Assembly (NCBI GenBank): GCA_020629695.1
Contig: JAHDCV010000005.1
Span: 9,810 to 73,809 of the forward strand
DNA from: Acidimicrobiales bacterium
Lineage (GTDB): Bacteria > Actinomycetota > Acidimicrobiia > Acidimicrobiales > SZUA-35
Direction of reading: 5' to 3'
Length of the DNA stretch: 64,000 nucleotides
Position 1 is the stretch's first letter, and every line of letters begins with the position of its first letter. The translations under genes were made by a program, and so were the position numbers. Below the pieces are notes generated by a model. The model was given only the letters and a program-made list of their open reading frames with translations, ran no database searches and was not told where the DNA came from. Below are positions 1 to 9,280 of the stretch, in pieces.

Positions 1-6
1 CCGGGA

Positions 7-996
7 TCAGACCGGGATGACGCCCCGGAGCCCTCGAGCTGCGGTGGCGCGGATCAGTTCGCGTCCCTCGTCGGACTCCGGTTCGTGGATCGACACGATC
101 GGCAGATCACCGTCCGGATACTTCTTCTGCTCGTCGACCGTGAGGGGCGACTGACGTCGCTCACCGGGCGGCGCGACGGCCACGACCCGTTCGCCGATCT
201 GGACCGACGGCCATCGCTCGAGCGTGCGGGGACCGGGGTGGGCGAAGCTGAGGTGACCGGCCCACAACCGCCCGTGGTGGAGCTCGAACACGTGGTGCTG
301 TCCGAAGATCTCATCGACGACGCCGACCGCGACCCGGGCGAGCGAGCAGAGCAGCACCGCATTGCGGTCGGCCAACCCGTCGAGATCCGCGACGCGGAGG
401 GGCCCGCGGTCGAAGGCGATGAGTTCGAGCGCCGGGCGATACATACCGCCGCGGCGGCTGCGAATCGTCTTGCGGACCTCCTCGGCGACCGAGCCCTTCA
501 CCTTCGCGACGCCGTCGAGACGACGATGTCGACGCAACCGTCGCGCCTGGCGTCCGAGCTGGCGGATCTCGGTGAGCATCGGGATCTCGTCCATCGGTGT
601 GCCGTACCGCTCGAGGTCCCGCGACGCCCGGTCCAGCAACGACAGTGCATGGAGCAGCACCCGATTGCCGGGGATGTCGACGGTGCGCTCGGGTCGCTTG
701 CACACGAAGAGGTCGCTCGGGAACCCGTTGGCGGCACGGGCGGAGATCGTCTTCGGCCACACGACCGGCCCGGAGATGGTGCCCATCTCGAGCGTTTCCC
801 GGGTCTGGAGTTCGTTGTCGAGCGATCGCATCATGCCGGGCGCGACCTCGATCAGCCGGCGGGCTTCGGCCGAGTCGAGCAGTCGACGGGCCAGCACGTG
901 GCGGACCGCTTCCGGGCTGAGCCCGAGCAGGGTCGACGCGAGCTGGGTTCGCGGGAGGTCGGGGGAGGTCCGCTCCAGCACGAACTCGATCGACAT
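7..996 (-). CDS. McrC-like / DUF2357-like protein, partner of the adjacent AAA+ ATPase; no obvious PD-(D/E)xK nuclease motif
   Basis: ORF track 7..1176; the start is probably the internal MSIEFVLERTSP, 11 bp after the upstream ATPase stop. McrC-like stretches GNRVLLHALSLLDRA and MYRPALELIAF. Same strand and tightly spaced with the McrB-like gene. Confidence 0.55.
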   Translation of the reverse strand: MSIEFVLERTSPDLPRTQLASTLLGLSPEAVRHVLARRLLDSAEARRLIEVAPGMMRSLDNELQTRETLEMGTISGPVVWPKTISARAANGFPSDLFVCKRPERTVDIPGNRVLLHALSLLDRASRDLERYGTPMDEIPMLTEIRQLGRQARRLRRHRRLDGVAKVKGSVAEEVRKTIRSRRGGMYRPALELIAFDRGPLRVADLDGLADRNAVLLCSLARVAVGVVDEIFGQHHVFELHHGRLWAGHLSFAHPGPRTLERWPSVQIGERVVAVAPPGERRQSPLTVDEQKKYPDGDLPIVSIHEPESDEGRELIRATAARGLRGVIPV

Positions 997-1006
997 CGGC
1001 CGGGCC

Positions 1007-1939
1007 TCAGACGAGGAGCTCGACACCGAGCACGTCGGTGATGGCCCGCCGGGCCTCGGCGCGTTCGGGCGGATCGAGCGCCGGCTCGACGGTGCGAAGC
1101 AGGCGGGTCGCCTTCTCGTCGTCGAATCCGTCGAACTGGGGGAGGAAGTAGCTGTAGAACACCTCGTACAGCGCACGCGACCGGGTCACACCGTCACGGG
1201 AACGTCGAGTGGCGTACTTGCCGGCATCGATGAAGATCGCGGGGCCGAGGTCGGCCAGCTGGCGAAGCGGGAGCAGGTCACCCACGGCGGTACCGGGACC
1301 GGCGAGCAGGTTGCGGTACACGTCGTCCGGCGGGCAGCCCACCTCGATGAAGGCGAATCGACGCATGAGCGCGTAGGACATGTCGAACAGCAGGTTCTTG
1401 TCGAACACGTTCATCGTGCCGATGATCCGCCAGCTCGACGGCACGCGGATCACGTCGGTGTTGTCGGGTGCGTCGACCCCCTGCGGGGTGATCGAGATCG
1501 GAACCGAGCGGCCGTTGCGCTTGAAGGGAAGCACCACCGGCGAGCCGGACAGCACCGTGAACAGCGGGCCGAACGCGCGGTCGAAGTTCGCACGGTTGAG
1601 CTCGTCGATGATGAGCCAGGCGCCGGTCTCGATCGCGTCCATGAACAGACCCGATCGGAAGATCAGGCCGTCGACGGCGGGCATCATGCCGCCGATGGTC
1701 TCGTACGTCGTCCATTCCGACGAAGCCGTCGTCGGCATGTAGCCGGTGCAGAGCATGGCCTTGCGAGCCACCTCGGACGCGATGTAGGCGAGCGTCGTCT
1801 TCCCGGTTCCCGGCGGACCCGTCATGATGATGTGCTTGCCCGCGTCGAGCGCGGCAGTCAACTGCTCGATGACGTGCGGCGGGGCGATGTAGCCCTGCTC
1901 GGCACAAGCAGCCTGGATGGCGTCGGACGTGAACTCCAC
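1007..1939 (-). CDS. McrB-like AAA+ ATPase (standalone AAA core)
   Basis: Walker A GPPGTGKTT, Walker B LIIDELNRAN, McrB/MoxR-type signature IIGTMNVFDKNLLFDMSYALMRRFAF. Confidence 0.85.
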   Translation of the reverse strand: MEFTSDAIQAACAEQGYIAPPHVIEQLTAALDAGKHIIMTGPPGTGKTTLAYIASEVARKAMLCTGYMPTTASSEWTTYETIGGMMPAVDGLIFRSGLFMDAIETGAWLIIDELNRANFDRAFGPLFTVLSGSPVVLPFKRNGRSVPISITPQGVDAPDNTDVIRVPSSWRIIGTMNVFDKNLLFDMSYALMRRFAFIEVGCPPDDVYRNLLAGPGTAVGDLLPLRQLADLGPAIFIDAGKYATRRSRDGVTRSRALYEVFYSYFLPQFDGFDDEKATRLLRTVEPALDPPERAEARRAITDVLGVELLV

Positions 1940-1989
1940 CTCGACCCATCGGCCACGCTCGCCCCGGGTTGACCCCCTAGCCTGGGGAA

Positions 1990-2193
1990 ATGCAGAACTC
2001 CGACCGGGTCATCGAGATGCACGACGAGCTGGCTCGTATGTCAGAAGCACTCACGGAGCTCCTGATCGACGAACTCCGGGCGGCGGTCGAGGCCGGTGAG
2101 GGTCGCAAGCCCCCGGCGGAGAAGCCCCTCAACCAAGCCCGTCGAGCCATCGAGAAGGCGGCACGCCACCTCGCCGAAGCGTCGGAACTCTGA
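1990..2193 (+). CDS. Small hypothetical helical protein (67 aa)
   Basis: Complete ATG-stop ORF between oppositely oriented genes; Ala/Glu-rich amphipathic composition. Confidence 0.55.
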   Translation: MQNSDRVIEMHDELARMSEALTELLIDELRAAVEAGEGRKPPAEKPLNQARRAIEKAARHLAEASEL

Positions 2194-2226
2194 TCCGAGG
2201 CACCGCCGGCCCGCGTCGCTCGACGT

Positions 2227-3351
2227 TCAGTTCTCGTCGGGCACGGGCTCGTCGTCGCGTCCGAAGTGCAGGTCGTGCGGCCGACCGGTCGGGGCCATGA
2301 TGTCGCCGTCGGCGCACAGGTCGTTGATACGCCAGATCAGTGAGATCAACCGGGCGTAGCTCTTGTTGTCGAAGCTGAACCCGAGGCGGGGGAGATCGAC
2401 GTTGTCGTCGGTCTGGCGTTCCGCCCGCGTCGGTTCGATCGCCCGGATCGAGCCGGAGACGACGATGTCGGCGTACTCGGCGTTGAGCTGTGCGATCGCC
2501 TCTTCGTTGAGGGCGTGGCGGAGCCTCAGCACGAGCGTGTTCCCGACGGTCCGCACCGAGTGATAGGCCGAGAAGAAGTGGCAGATGTGGTCGGCCGCGT
2601 CGGCCGCCGAGTGGGTGTGGAAGACCAGATCGAGGTCCTCCTCGGAGATCTTCCCGGTGGCGCCGAGACCGTCCCGGACGAAATCGGTCCAACGGTCCCA
2701 GTAGGGCGAGTCCTCATGGTCGAGCAAGACGATCGGCGCGGGCTGGGCCTTGCCGGTCTGGATGAGCGTCAGGAGCTCGAACCCCTCGTCGAGCGTGCCG
2801 AATCCGCCCGGGAACAGTGCGAATGCATCGGCCTCCATCACGAAGGCGAGCTTCCTGGTGAAGAAGTACTTGAACATGGCGAGCTTCGGGTCGCCGTCGA
2901 TGATGGGGGCGGGCTTCGCCTCGAAGGGCAGGACGATCCCGACGCCCAACGCGTTCTCGAGTCCGGCGCCGACGATGCCGGCCTCCATGATCCCCGGCCC
3001 GGCTCCGGTGATGGACATCCAGTTCCGCTCGGCCATGAGCCGACCGAATTCGGCGGCGAGCACGTAATCCGGATCGTCCGGCGCGGTGCGGGCCGACCCG
3101 AACACCGTGACCTTGGAGCGATCTCGGTGAGGGGCGAAGACCTGCGCGGAGTTCAGCAGCTCGGCGAGCGCCTGGGACGCGATCTTCAGGTCGAGCCGAT
3201 CGAGATCGTTGTCGTCCATCTGGAGCGCGGTCACGATGAGCGAGCGGACGAGATCGTCGTTCCGATCGGTACCGACGAGAGCCAACACCTGGGTCAGGAG
3301 ACGATCGATCTGACCATCGCCGTAGGTGGATGCGGGACGTGGAGCACTCAC
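2227..3351 (-). CDS. LOG family (TIGR00730-type) protein with extended N- and C-termini
   Basis: GAGPGIMEAGIVGA and PGGFGTLDEGFE motifs typical of LOG proteins; 374 aa. Confidence 0.8.
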   Translation of the reverse strand: MSAPRPASTYGDGQIDRLLTQVLALVGTDRNDDLVRSLIVTALQMDDNDLDRLDLKIASQALAELLNSAQVFAPHRDRSKVTVFGSARTAPDDPDYVLAAEFGRLMAERNWMSITGAGPGIMEAGIVGAGLENALGVGIVLPFEAKPAPIIDGDPKLAMFKYFFTRKLAFVMEADAFALFPGGFGTLDEGFELLTLIQTGKAQPAPIVLLDHEDSPYWDRWTDFVRDGLGATGKISEEDLDLVFHTHSAADAADHICHFFSAYHSVRTVGNTLVLRLRHALNEEAIAQLNAEYADIVVSGSIRAIEPTRAERQTDDNVDLPRLGFSFDNKSYARLISLIWRINDLCADGDIMAPTGRPHDLHFGRDDEPVPDEN

Positions 3352-3484
3352 GTCCTCACCGTACCGCCCGTCCCGAAATTGAGCGGTTCACCCGGCTCTG
3401 AAGCTGTGCGATCCGATCGAGAACACTGCGGCATGCGCGATTCGATCGAGAACGGCGCGCCTCGGACGCCGAGCGCGGCCGACC

Positions 3485-5092
3485 TCAGGTCCGCACGAAC
3501 CCGTCGTAGTCGGCCGCCACCACGCGGTTGCACTCCGTGACGTAGTCGGGGAAGCCGAGCAGCGGCATGAAGACCCGGGTCTTGCCCGGGATGTTCGCTC
3601 CGAGATACCAGCTGTTGCAGTGGGGGAAGAGGGTGAAATCGGCGATCGCGTTGACGTGCCCGACCCAACGCTCCGCCGAGTCCGCCGTCGGCTCGATCGT
3701 CCGGAGACCGTCGGCGTCGAGCGCTCGGATCGCGTCGTCGATCCACTCGACGTGCTGCTCGATCGACATGATCATGTTGGTCAGTACCGATGGCGAGCCG
3801 GGGCCCGTGATCGTGAACAGGTTCGGAAAGCCCGGCACCTGCAGGCCCAGGTAGTTCGTCGGCCCCGCAGCCCACGCCTCCGACAGCGGTGTCCCGTCCC
3901 GTCCCACGGGGTCGATCGCGAGCAAGGCGCCGGTCATCGCATCGAAGCCCGTGGCGAACACGATCACGTCGAGCTCGACATGTCGAGCAGCATCGTCGGG
4001 TCCGACCTCGATGCCGGTCGCCGTGATCCGCCGGATCGGCTCATCGGGGAGATGCACCAGATCCACGTCGGGCCGGTTGTAGGTCTCGAAGTAGCCCGTG
4101 TCGAGCACGAGCCGTTTGCATCCGATCACCTGCTCCGGTTGCAGTTTGCGGGCGGTGTCGGGATCCTCGACGATCGAGGCGATCTTGTCCCGGACGAAAC
4201 CGGCAGCGATCTCGTTCGAGTCGCCGTTGAGCACGAAGTCGTTCGCCGCACTCAACACCGCGAACCCGCCGACGTCGTTCCATCGACGTTCGAGATCCTC
4301 CACCACCGTCTCCACGCCGCGATCGGCGACCGCCATGTCGATGCGCTCGTTCTCGGAGCCGAACGCGCCGGTCTGCTGACGGTTCGCGGCCCGGAAGGTC
4401 GGATACCGGCCCTTGATGTCGGCGACTTCGGTGTCGGTGAGCGGACGGTTGAGGGCCGGAACCGAGTAGGTGGCCGTGCGCTGGAAGACGGTCAGATGCC
4501 CCGAGGCCTCGGCCAGGATCGGAATCGACTGGATCGCCGACGAGCCGGTTCCGATGACACCCACGCGTCTGCCGGCGACATCCACCCCCTCGTGGGGCCA
4601 GTTCCCGGTGTGCGCGGTCTCGCCGGCGAAGTCGTCGACCCCGGGCAGGTTCGGACGGTTCGCGTTCGAGAGACATCCGGTCGCCATCACCACGAACCGG
4701 GCGGCCAGCGTGTGCCCCGCACTGGTGTCGACGTGCCAACGGTCGTCGTCGTCCTGCCACACGACGTCGGTCACCCGCGTCTCGAAGGTGATGTCGCGTC
4801 GTAGATCGAACCGGTCAGCGACGTGGCCGGCGTAGCGGAGGATCTCCGGTTGGCCCGCGTATCGCTCGGTCCACTCCCACTCCTGCTCGAGGTCGGCGTC
4901 GAAGCTGTAGGAGTATTCGAGCGACGGCACATCGCAGCGGGCGCCGGGGTAGCGGTTCCAGTACCAGGTTCCGCCGACGTCGCTCGCGACGTCGAAGCAC
5001 CGCACGCTCAGTCCCGCCGCCCGGAAGCGATGGATCGAGTACATGCCGGCGAACCCGGCTCCCACGATGACGACGTCGACCTGGTCCCTCAT
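3485..5092 (-). CDS. Flavin-containing monooxygenase, Baeyer-Villiger type
   Basis: N-terminal VVIVGAGFAGMY (FAD Rossmann), VGVIGTGSSAIQ (NADPH Rossmann), and FAGETAHTGNWP matching the BVMO fingerprint FxGxxxHxxxWP. Confidence 0.87.
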   Translation of the reverse strand: MRDQVDVVIVGAGFAGMYSIHRFRAAGLSVRCFDVASDVGGTWYWNRYPGARCDVPSLEYSYSFDADLEQEWEWTERYAGQPEILRYAGHVADRFDLRRDITFETRVTDVVWQDDDDRWHVDTSAGHTLAARFVVMATGCLSNANRPNLPGVDDFAGETAHTGNWPHEGVDVAGRRVGVIGTGSSAIQSIPILAEASGHLTVFQRTATYSVPALNRPLTDTEVADIKGRYPTFRAANRQQTGAFGSENERIDMAVADRGVETVVEDLERRWNDVGGFAVLSAANDFVLNGDSNEIAAGFVRDKIASIVEDPDTARKLQPEQVIGCKRLVLDTGYFETYNRPDVDLVHLPDEPIRRITATGIEVGPDDAARHVELDVIVFATGFDAMTGALLAIDPVGRDGTPLSEAWAAGPTNYLGLQVPGFPNLFTITGPGSPSVLTNMIMSIEQHVEWIDDAIRALDADGLRTIEPTADSAERWVGHVNAIADFTLFPHCNSWYLGANIPGKTRVFMPLLGFPDYVTECNRVVAADYDGFVRT

Positions 5093-5149
5093 GGCGCCAT
5101 CTTGATCGGAATCAACCGCCGAGACCCAAATCGATCGGATCCGCCAGCC

Positions 5150-7636
5150 TCAGAGCTGGACGGATCGATCGAATTCGGGCAGGCGGCCGTAGAGCGTGGT
5201 GCGCTGGGCGAGCGTGCGGCCCAGGGGTTCGACGAGGTCGGCGAACCCGTCGGCCGTCATCATCTGGCCATGGGCCGCCCCGGCGGCCCGGCTGATGTTC
5301 TCGTCCATCAAGGTGCCACCGAGGTCGTTGCAGCCGGCCTGCAGCATCTGTCGCACGCCGTCGCGTCCCACCTTCACCCAGGACGCCTGGATGTTGTCGA
5401 TCGAGCCGCGGTAGGCGATGCGGGCCACGGCGTGCATCAACAGCACCTCTCGGAACGTCGGGCCCCGCCGTGCCATCTTCCGCAGATAGATCGGGGCGGC
5501 CATGTGGACGAACGGCAGACCGACGAACTCGGTGAATCCACCGGTCTCGTCCTGGAGGTCGCGGGTGCGCAGGATGTGGCGGGCCCAGTGCTCGGGTTGC
5601 TCGACGGCGCCGAACATGATCGTCACGTTCGATCGCAGGCCGACGGTGTGGGCGATGCGATGGGCCTCGAGCCACTCGTCGGTGTCGATCTTGTCCGGGC
5701 ACAGCAGCTCCCGCGCCGGATCGTCGAGGATCTCGGCGGCGGTGCCGGGCAACGTCTTCAGACCTGCCGCCATGGCCCGCACGAGGTAGTCGTCGAGCGG
5801 CTCGTCGAGCCGCTTCGCACCCTCGGTCACCTCGAGCGCGGTGAAACCGTGGATGTGGATGTCGGGGGCGGCGTCGTGCACGGCCCGGGCGACGTCGATG
5901 TAGTACTCACCGTCGAAGTCGGGATGGATGCCGCCCTGGAGACAGACCTCCGTGGCGCCTTCAGCGACCGCCTCGACGACCCGCCCCTGCATGTCCTCGA
6001 GGGTCAACAGATACGGCTTGCCCCGCAGGTTCAACGACAGTGGACCCTTCGAGAACCCACAGAAGCGGCACTTGAACGTGCAGACGTTGGTGTAGTTGAT
6101 GTTCCGGTTGACGACGTAGGTGATCTCGTCACCGACGATCTCGGCGCGCAGCTCGTCCGCCAGGGCGGCAACCGCCGCAACCTCCGGACCTCGGGCACGG
6201 AACAACGTCACGATCTCGTCGAACCCGACCCGATCACCGTCGCGCACCCCGGCGAGGACCTCGGCGACCGGCCCGCTGGTTGCCCTCGGACCCGAGACGA
6301 GATCGGGGGGTGTGGACGGCGCACCCGAATACCACTGCGTCGACCGATCGCCGATCTGGAGGACGTCGGCACCGTCGTCGCCCTGGGTGACGAACTCGAC
6401 CTTCTCGGGGAAGACCGCGCCCGGATCGTCCCGGCCCATGCCCTCCGCATCCGAACGATCGAGCACCGGAAACCGGAGCGTGTCGTCGAGCCACTGCACC
6501 GGGGCCCGGTCGAGTGGTGTGTGCGTCCGGACTCCGGCGCCGTCGCCGGCCTCACCGCGGAACCCCGCGGCGGCGTTCGTCGCCGACCAGCCGAGGCCGA
6601 CCGATTCGAGCACGAACTCCGGGTAGATCGTGAGCCGGGGAGCGAGCACGCGATCGCGTCCCTCGGTGATCTCCCGCAGGCGGTCGAGTTCCGGCCAGGG
6701 CCGTTCGGGGTTCACGTGATCGGCGGTCACGGGCGACACGCCACCCCAGTCGTCGATGCCACAGTCGAGCAGCACACCGAAGTCGTCCGACAGATTCGGT
6801 GGTGCCTGGAGATGGATCGACGTCGGCAGGATCAGACGGGCCAGTGCGAGTGAGCGGTGGTAGGTCTCGTCGGGACACGGGTCCGACTTCCACATCGCCG
6901 TGCCGGGCTTCGGCAGGAAGTTCTGCACGATGACCTCCTGCACGTGGCCATGGCGGCGATGCGACGCGGCGATCGCCTCGAGGGCGGCGATCCGGTCCAG
7001 CTCGGTGTCCCCGATGCCGACCAGGATCCCGGTCGTGAACGGGATGTGCAGCTCGCCCGCGGCCTCGAGGGTCGCGAGCCGACGCTCGGGGGTCTTGTCC
7101 GGAGCGTTGCGGTGGCAGTCGAGATCGTCCCGCAGTGACTCGATCATCATGCCCTGGCTCGGCGAGACCGGTCGGAGCGAGGCGAGTTCCTCGGCGGACA
7201 GTGCGCCCGCGTTGGCGTGCGGGAGCAGGCCCGTCTCGGTGAGCACGAGCTCGCACATCGCCCGGAGGTAGTCGACCGTCGAGGCATGGCCCCGCTCGGC
7301 GAGCCACTCGGCGGCGATCGGATAGCGCAACTCGGGTCGCTCACCGAGGGTGAACAGCGCCTCGTGGCAACCGGCCCGTGCGCCCTGGCGTGCGATGCGC
7401 AAGACCTCCTCGGGCTCGAGGAACGGGTGCTCGAGGCGGGCGGGCGGCTGGGCGAACGTGCAGTACCCGCACTGGTCGCGGCACAGCATCGTGAGCGGGA
7501 TGAAGACCTTGGGGGAGTAGGTGACGCGGCGTCCGAAGGCTGCGTCGCGCACCGCCGAGGCCCGCCGGAGCAGTTCGTCGGTCGAGAGCGCCGCGAGTGC
7601 GGCGCCGTCGGTCGACGGCTGATGGATCGTGGTCAT
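5150..7636 (-). CDS. fbiC: FO synthase, fused CofG/CofH radical SAM protein (coenzyme F420 biosynthesis)
   Basis: Two radical-SAM cysteine motifs in one ORF: CRDQCGYC in the N-terminal half and CTFKCRFC in the C-terminal half. Start MTTIHQPS at 7636. Confidence 0.92.
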   Translation of the reverse strand: MTTIHQPSTDGAALAALSTDELLRRASAVRDAAFGRRVTYSPKVFIPLTMLCRDQCGYCTFAQPPARLEHPFLEPEEVLRIARQGARAGCHEALFTLGERPELRYPIAAEWLAERGHASTVDYLRAMCELVLTETGLLPHANAGALSAEELASLRPVSPSQGMMIESLRDDLDCHRNAPDKTPERRLATLEAAGELHIPFTTGILVGIGDTELDRIAALEAIAASHRRHGHVQEVIVQNFLPKPGTAMWKSDPCPDETYHRSLALARLILPTSIHLQAPPNLSDDFGVLLDCGIDDWGGVSPVTADHVNPERPWPELDRLREITEGRDRVLAPRLTIYPEFVLESVGLGWSATNAAAGFRGEAGDGAGVRTHTPLDRAPVQWLDDTLRFPVLDRSDAEGMGRDDPGAVFPEKVEFVTQGDDGADVLQIGDRSTQWYSGAPSTPPDLVSGPRATSGPVAEVLAGVRDGDRVGFDEIVTLFRARGPEVAAVAALADELRAEIVGDEITYVVNRNINYTNVCTFKCRFCGFSKGPLSLNLRGKPYLLTLEDMQGRVVEAVAEGATEVCLQGGIHPDFDGEYYIDVARAVHDAAPDIHIHGFTALEVTEGAKRLDEPLDDYLVRAMAAGLKTLPGTAAEILDDPARELLCPDKIDTDEWLEAHRIAHTVGLRSNVTIMFGAVEQPEHWARHILRTRDLQDETGGFTEFVGLPFVHMAAPIYLRKMARRGPTFREVLLMHAVARIAYRGSIDNIQASWVKVGRDGVRQMLQAGCNDLGGTLMDENISRAAGAAHGQMMTADGFADLVEPLGRTLAQRTTLYGRLPEFDRSVQL

Positions 7637-8118
7637 GACGGCGCGACCTCCACGGTCGGGGCATTGCGGGAGCGGATCTGGGTCGGAGGGACGTGTTCGT
7701 CGCACGACTCGCATCGGACCTCGTGATGCAGCGGCGTGCCGCAGGCGGCGTGTTCGAGCACGGTCGGGGGCCCGTCGGCGTGGTACCAACGATCGCCCCA
7801 CTGCATCAGGGCGATGAGTGCGGGGGAGAGGTCGGCCCCCTTCTCGGTGAGCCGGTACTCGTGCCGGAGCGGCCGCTCCTGATACGGGACCTTGGCCAGC
7901 ACGCCGGTGTCGACCAACCGGTTGAGCCGATCGGTCAGCAGGTTGCGGGCGATGCCGAGTTCGTCGACGAACTCCGAGAAGCGATGGGTACCCCGGAAGA
8001 CGTTCCGGAGGATCAGCAACGACCAGCGATCCCCGATGACGTCGAGGGTCGCGGCGATCGAGCAGGCGTCCTGGTCGACGGCCGCCGGGAATCCGGGTGA
8101 GTTCTGTTTTGCAACCAT
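7633..8118 (-). CDS. HxlR family winged-helix transcriptional regulator
   Basis: CSIAATLDVIGDRWSLLILRNVFRGTHRFSEF...GIARNLLTDRLNRLVDTGVL is the HxlR signature. Start MVAKQNSP at 8118; its stop overlaps the fbiC start (ATGA). Confidence 0.9.
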   Translation of the reverse strand: MVAKQNSPGFPAAVDQDACSIAATLDVIGDRWSLLILRNVFRGTHRFSEFVDELGIARNLLTDRLNRLVDTGVLAKVPYQERPLRHEYRLTEKGADLSPALIALMQWGDRWYHADGPPTVLEHAACGTPLHHEVRCESCDEHVPPTQIRSRNAPTVEVAPS

Positions 8119-8158
8119 GTCGGTTGCGAATCTAGATCGACCCGGCTGCGGTCCGCAA

Positions 8159-9280
8159 TCAGGGACTCGATCCCCACGCTGCGAGCAGCTCCGGCGCCTC
8201 CTCGACGAGATCCTCCGCGGTGGTCTCGGTGTTGGCCAGCAGCACCAGGCCGACGCCGCTGTCGGGAGCAACCGCGATGACCGAGAGGAAGCCGTCGAAG
8301 GCCCCTTCGTGGAACCGCACCGCCGACGAGTCGTCGACGATCTGCCAGCCGAGGCCGTAGCCGTCGAGCACCGGCGTCCACATGCGTTCGATCTGCCCCG
8401 GCGAGACGATGCCGCCGCCGTCCTGCAACATCACGGTCAGGAACCGACCGAGGTCGGTCGCGGTCGTCTTGAGCCCGCCGGACGGCAGCAGCACGTCGTC
8501 GTCGAGGTCGACAGAGTCGAGCACGAGCATCTCGCCGTCGACGACCTCGTGGGAGCGGGACAGCTCGCCCGAGGCCTGCGCCTCGGAGGCGAGCAGGTCG
8601 GTGTCATCCATACCCAGCGGTGCCAGGACCCGGTCGCCGAACGCCTGCACGTAGGCCGCGTGGGTGTCGTCGATCGTCGGCTCGTCGACGCCGGCCGCCG
8701 CATAGCCGGCGAGGCTCGCCGAGAGGTTGGAGTACTCGAACACCTCGCCGGGGTCCCCGAGGGGCTCGCTCGCACCGATCGCCTCGAAGGCGAGTTCGTC
8801 GATCGGGCCGTCGTCGAGCGCACGCTCGCCGATGTCGTCCTCGGCGTCGTCGGGGATCCCGCCCGTCATCGACAACAGGTCGGCGAGCGTGATGCCGGGG
8901 CCGACACCAGGATCATCGAGGAGGTCGACGACATCGTCGTCCCAGTCGAGGAGGCCGTCGTCGACCAGTGTGGCGACGAAGAAGGCGTTCAGCGCTTTGT
9001 GCGTCGAACCGGCGTGGAAGCGCGTGTCGACGGTGACGGGGGCACCGGTCTCGGCGTCGGCGACACCACCGACGGCCGTGGCGAGCAGTCCATCGGCGTC
9101 GACGATCGCCACCGACACACCGGGGACGCCGTCATCGAGCGCTCGATCCACGAGCGAACGGGCGAATTCCTGCGCCCCGGTTGGTGGGTCGTCGGCGAGC
9201 ACGACACCATCGGTGGGGTTCGACGCGCAGGCCACCGTGAGCACGAGTACCGCGACGATCAGCACCCAGGTTCGACGCAT
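8159..9280 (-). CDS. Serine hydrolase (beta-lactamase/class C-like) lipoprotein
   Basis: MRRTWVLIVAVLVLTVACAS lipobox; STHK (SxxK), YSN and HEGAF motifs of the beta-lactamase-related family. Confidence 0.8.
   Translation of the reverse strand: MRRTWVLIVAVLVLTVACASNPTDGVVLADDPPTGAQEFARSLVDRALDDGVPGVSVAIVDADGLLATAVGGVADAETGAPVTVDTRFHAGSTHKALNAFFVATLVDDGLLDWDDDVVDLLDDPGVGPGITLADLLSMTGGIPDDAEDDIGERALDDGPIDELAFEAIGASEPLGDPGEVFEYSNLSASLAGYAAAGVDEPTIDDTHAAYVQAFGDRVLAPLGMDDTDLLASEAQASGELSRSHEVVDGEMLVLDSVDLDDDVLLPSGGLKTTATDLGRFLTVMLQDGGGIVSPGQIERMWTPVLDGYGLGWQIVDDSSAVRFHEGAFDGFLSVIAVAPDSGVGLVLLANTETTAEDLVEEAPELLAAWGSSP

Noticed and set aside
4823-6853. 676-aa plus-strand ORF
   Set aside because: Antisense to the monooxygenase and fbiC; Arg/Gly/Asp-rich composition typical of spurious high-GC frames, no motifs.
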